DNA of 64,000 nucleotides. Origin: Enterococcus avium ATCC 14025 (GTDB lineage: Bacteria; Bacillota; Bacilli; Lactobacillales; Enterococcaceae). Within the stretch, counting starts at the first letter, position 1. Each line of letters starts with the position of its first letter. The DNA is taken from positions 1 through 64,000 of the forward strand of contig NZ_KE136365.1 of the NCBI RefSeq assembly GCF_000406965.1, given 5' to 3'. Below the pieces are notes generated by a model. That model saw only the letters and a program-made list of their open reading frames with translations. It searched no databases and was not told the DNA's origin. Below, one piece after another: positions 61,182 through 64,000 of the stretch. A program made the translations under genes and the position numbers.

Positions 61182-62114
61182 CTAATCTCTCAATTCTTTT
61201 CCGGTAATTTCTAAAAAGACATCATTTAATGTCGCTTCTTGTGTATGAATATTGGCGTACATAATTTTTTCAACTTCGAAATAATTTAAAATTGGCAGCA
61301 AGGCTTCCTTCAGCTCTTTCGTCGTCACACTTAAATAGTTTTCATCATAAATTACTTCGATAATTGATGGAAAAGCTCCTACCGCCTCAACTTGTTCTTG
61401 AGATAGCCCCGGAACTTCAATAATCAGTTTTTCATTCTCACGAACCATGTTTTTCAATTGTTCTTTGCTGCCTTCTGCAATCACTTGTCCTTGGTCAATA
61501 ATAACGATATGGTTACACAAAATCTCGACCTCTTCCATATAATGCGTCGTATAAACGATCGTCGCACCCAGTCGATTTAACTCCTTGATACTATCCAAAA
61601 TTTTGTTTCGGCTTTGGGGATCAACTGCGACAGTTGGTTCATCTAAAAAAATCAATTCCGGCTTATGAACAATCCCGCAAGCAATGTTCAACCGTCGTTT
61701 CAATCCGCCGCTCAGCTGTTTCGGATAAAATTTACGAAACTCCTCTAAGCCAACAAGCTGGATCACTTCTTCAACATATTGTTCGCGTTTAGACTTTTCT
61801 TGAACGTACAATCCACAAAAATAGTTGATATTATCCGTTACTGTCAATTCTTCAAAGAAGGCTATTTCCTGAGGGACAACCCCGATCTTTTGCTTAATGC
61901 TATACTTTTCCGGTCCCATTTCTTCTCCAAAAATCTTGATTGATCCGCGATCATAGGTCAATAATGAAAGAATACAATTGATAGTAGTGGATTTGCCGCT
62001 GCCATTTGGACCAAGCAATCCCAATATCTCTCCTTTTTTTACAGATAAATTTAAATGATTCAAGGCGGTGAAATCCCCATAACGTTTTACTAAGTTCTCG
62101 ATTTCGATCAACAT
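61182..62114 (-). CDS. ABC transporter ATP-binding protein (LnrL-like)
   Basis: From ATG 62114 (AAGGGG upstream) the product has 310 residues. It contains Walker A GPNGSGKST, signature LSGGLKRRLN, Walker B LIFLDEPTVAVDP and the H-loop TTHYME. The additional ~90-residue C-terminal domain is common in drug-export ATPases. Divergent from the sensor kinase. Confidence 0.93.
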   Translation of the reverse strand: MLIEIENLVKRYGDFTALNHLNLSVKKGEILGLLGPNGSGKSTTINCILSLLTYDRGSIKIFGEEMGPEKYSIKQKIGVVPQEIAFFEELTVTDNINYFCGLYVQEKSKREQYVEEVIQLVGLEEFRKFYPKQLSGGLKRRLNIACGIVHKPELIFLDEPTVAVDPQSRNKILDSIKELNRLGATIVYTTHYMEEVEILCNHIVIIDQGQVIAEGSKEQLKNMVRENEKLIIEVPGLSQEQVEAVGAFPSIIEVIYDENYLSVTTKELKEALLPILNYFEVEKIMYANIHTQEATLNDVFLEITGKELRD

Positions 62115-62327
62115 TTGAAAAACCCCTTTTCCTTTTCTTCTTACATTTACTATAATGAAAATAAGCATTTGCTTGTAGTGAGTTTGCGCCAATCATACGA
62201 TGACAAATGTCATTTGATCCATACAAATTTCTATCTAAATCAAATGATTCAATGTTTGATGATGCAAATCGAACCTATTTTCCAGTAATCTGAGAAATAA
62301 ATCCTTTAATACAAAGTAGGAGCCGCA

Positions 62328-63440
62328 ATGAAAAATTTAAATAGTTATTCAATAGATTTTTTCTTTTTAGAATTAATTGGTATCCTGCTGCTTTTTCAAC
62401 AGGATTTTAAACCGCAAATGGTAGTTTATTTGTTGGCTAGTATCCTCTTAGCTGGTCCCGCTCTATTGCTGAAGAAGGCTTTAGGGCAAGCATTAGGCGT
62501 TTTTCCTTTACTAATCCTGAGTTTTTTCTGGCCGCCCCTGCTCCTTTTCTTGCCCGCTAACCTGCGGATCGCTTGGCGCGAAGAGATTATTTGGAGCTGG
62601 GCGCTAATCGTCTTAGCAGTTCCCTTATTGCAAGATACCTACTCTTCACCAGAGCGTATGCTGATTATACTTTTGAGTAGCTTCGCGATCCTTTTAGCCT
62701 GGCGTGGAAAAAAACAGGTCGAAGTAAAAGAAGCCTTGCTGCAATTAAAGGATGACAGTTGGGAAAAGCAAGAACTGTTGAAACTGAAAAATCAGGAGCT
62801 AATCCAATCGCAGGAAACCTTCATCGATTTAGAAATTTCCGAAGAACGAAATCGGATCGCTCGCGACATTCATGATAATGTAGGCCATCTGCTATCTAGT
62901 GCGATTATTCAGCTTGGCGCGATTGAAGCGATCAATCAATCGGAGAAGTTAAAAAAACCGTTGAACCAATTACGGACAACGATTCATACAGGGATGGATA
63001 ATATTCGCGAAAGTGTTCATGATCTTCACGAGACCTCACTTTCCTTTTCGAAGGGACTTGAGTTGTTAATAGCAGATTTTCAATTTTGTGAAGTGGAGAT
63101 TCGAGGGAATATTCCAGAAGGTATGGATCAGGAGCAGGAACGAACACTGCTTATGGTGCTTAAGGAAGCATTTGCTAATGTGATGAAACATAGCAATGCT
63201 AGCAATGTAACACTTTCATTTAACGAGCTACCTGCCTTTTATCGACTGCAAATTCTTGATAATGGAACACTTGCTAAGAAAAGTGGAGATGGCATTGGGT
63301 TAAAAAGCATGCGTCAGCGCGTAGAACAAATTAACGGACAGCTTCACGTCTCACAAACTCCGGATAATTTTCTGATTCACATTGTTTTGCCAAAAGATAG
63401 TCAACCATCCTTTCACAATCACCATCGAACAAGAAAATAA
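62328..63440 (+). CDS. NarL-type sensor histidine kinase
   Basis: The 370-residue protein has six membrane helices (about 10-125), a coiled linker, HisKA_3 with His182 in ARDIHDNVGHLLSS, and an HATPase with EAFANVMKHSNAS and DGIGLKSM. There is no extracellular sensor domain, so it probably senses membrane-embedded compounds or reports on the transporter. Its partner regulator follows. Confidence 0.9.
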   Translation: MKNLNSYSIDFFFLELIGILLLFQQDFKPQMVVYLLASILLAGPALLLKKALGQALGVFPLLILSFFWPPLLLFLPANLRIAWREEIIWSWALIVLAVPLLQDTYSSPERMLIILLSSFAILLAWRGKKQVEVKEALLQLKDDSWEKQELLKLKNQELIQSQETFIDLEISEERNRIARDIHDNVGHLLSSAIIQLGAIEAINQSEKLKKPLNQLRTTIHTGMDNIRESVHDLHETSLSFSKGLELLIADFQFCEVEIRGNIPEGMDQEQERTLLMVLKEAFANVMKHSNASNVTLSFNELPAFYRLQILDNGTLAKKSGDGIGLKSMRQRVEQINGQLHVSQTPDNFLIHIVLPKDSQPSFHNHHRTRK

Positions 63441-63470
63441 TATTCTATCCTGCTAGGAGGAGGTATGTCA

Positions 63471-64000
63471 TGATTCGCGTTGTTGTTGTTGATGACGATC
63501 CGTTAGTAACGGAATCATTGAAAACTATTTTAGAAATATCTGATGAAATACACGTTGTTGGTACCGGAAATTCTGCACCAGAAGCCGTCAAACTCTATTT
63601 GCAGGAACGACCGGACGTTCTATTAACAGATATTCGCATGGGAAATAGCACCGGTATCGAAGCCGCAAAAGCGATTTTTAAACAGGTGCCAGAAGCCGTC
63701 ATCCTATTACTGACGACTTTTTCCGATGATGAATATATCCGAGAAGCCCTGCAGATCGGTGTCAAAGGCTATTTAATCAAGCAGGAGCTGGGCAGTATCG
63801 TTCCTGCAATCAAAGCTGTATACAATGGGCAGACAGTTTTTGGAACAGAGATCGTTGGAAAATTAGCTTCGATCTTAACAGATCAATCTCCTCAAAAACA
63901 ACCAGTCATTGACTTATCTGAAAGAGAGGAAAGCATTCTCATTGCAGTGGCAAATGGCAAAAACAACAAAGAGATCGCCCAAGAGCTCTTCTTAAGTGAA
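63471..64000 (+). CDS. NarL/LuxR response regulator (cut by window end)
   Basis: AGGAGGAGG precedes ATG 63471. Receiver domain with D8-D9-D10 and phospho-acceptor D54 (LLTDIRMG), conserved K near 105 (GYLIK), and the start of a LuxR HTH (LSEREESILIAVANGKNNKEIAQELFLSE) that runs off the window. It probably controls the divergent ABC exporter. Confidence 0.92.

Overview
The window is low-GC Gram-positive DNA. Its phage late regulator (ArpU type), Tn916-like conjugation genes, lplA/yhfI pair, YafY/GyrI pair and ABC/two-component cluster fit an Enterococcus or a close relative among the Lactobacillales. The genus is an inference, since no rRNA or complete tRNA is present. Three blocks lie side by side.

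Block 1 (1 to about 8120) is the end of a Tn916/ICEBs1-family integrative and conjugative element (ICE), transcribed leftwards. From right to left it carries a small first gene, a DUF961 (HelP-like) gene, a two-gene insertion (4870-6934), the FtsK-like coupling protein, a small HTH-like protein, an oriT with the family's C6/G6 inverted repeat, the MobT-type relaxase, a protein of unknown function, and ArdA antirestriction. The insertion has its own promoter with a 9-bp inverted repeat, overlapping genes and a terminator. It encodes a PD-(D/E)XK-type nuclease plus a large protein I do not recognise, and it is flanked on its far side by a decayed copy of the DUF961 gene end. It is the best candidate here for an undescribed (probably defence) system.

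Block 2 (about 8153-47598) is a complete siphovirus prophage of about 39.4 kb. Lysogeny genes are on the + strand at the right end: a LexA-like CI repressor and a tyrosine integrase. Everything else runs leftwards in order: Cro, antirepressor, HTH protein with three Myb-like units, SbcC-like ATPase, RecT, MBL hydrolase, DnaD-like and DnaC-like replication proteins, DUF1064, small accessory genes, ArpU, ParB-methyltransferase, terminase, SPP1-type portal and head genes, tail genes (with a -1 frameshift for G/GT), tape measure, Dit, Tal, receptor-binding fibre, GDPD, holin and GH25 endolysin. An acyltransferase lies beyond the lysis terminator. Cro and CI promoters each hold an operator exactly in their 17-bp spacer, and a third operator copy lies inside cro. 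At 32.2-33.9 kb several small + strand transcription units (two possible small RNAs and two small genes) sit against the late operon. ICE and prophage meet at a 3' half of tRNA-Arg(UCU), suggesting tandem integration at one tRNA locus.

Block 3 (47.6-64 kb) is chromosome: a small membrane protein, a GyrI-like protein and its YafY/WYL regulator sharing an operator, a quinone oxidoreductase, an ACT protein, a signal-peptidase-like protein lacking catalytic residues, a 7TM sensor-like protein, lipoate ligase, an MBL hydrolase, DUF975, an M42 peptidase, a Nudix hydrolase, and an ABC exporter (ATPase plus two permeases) divergent from a NarL-type two-component system, an arrangement resembling the Bacillus linearmycin-resistance (lnr) locus. 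The final response regulator is cut by the window edge.
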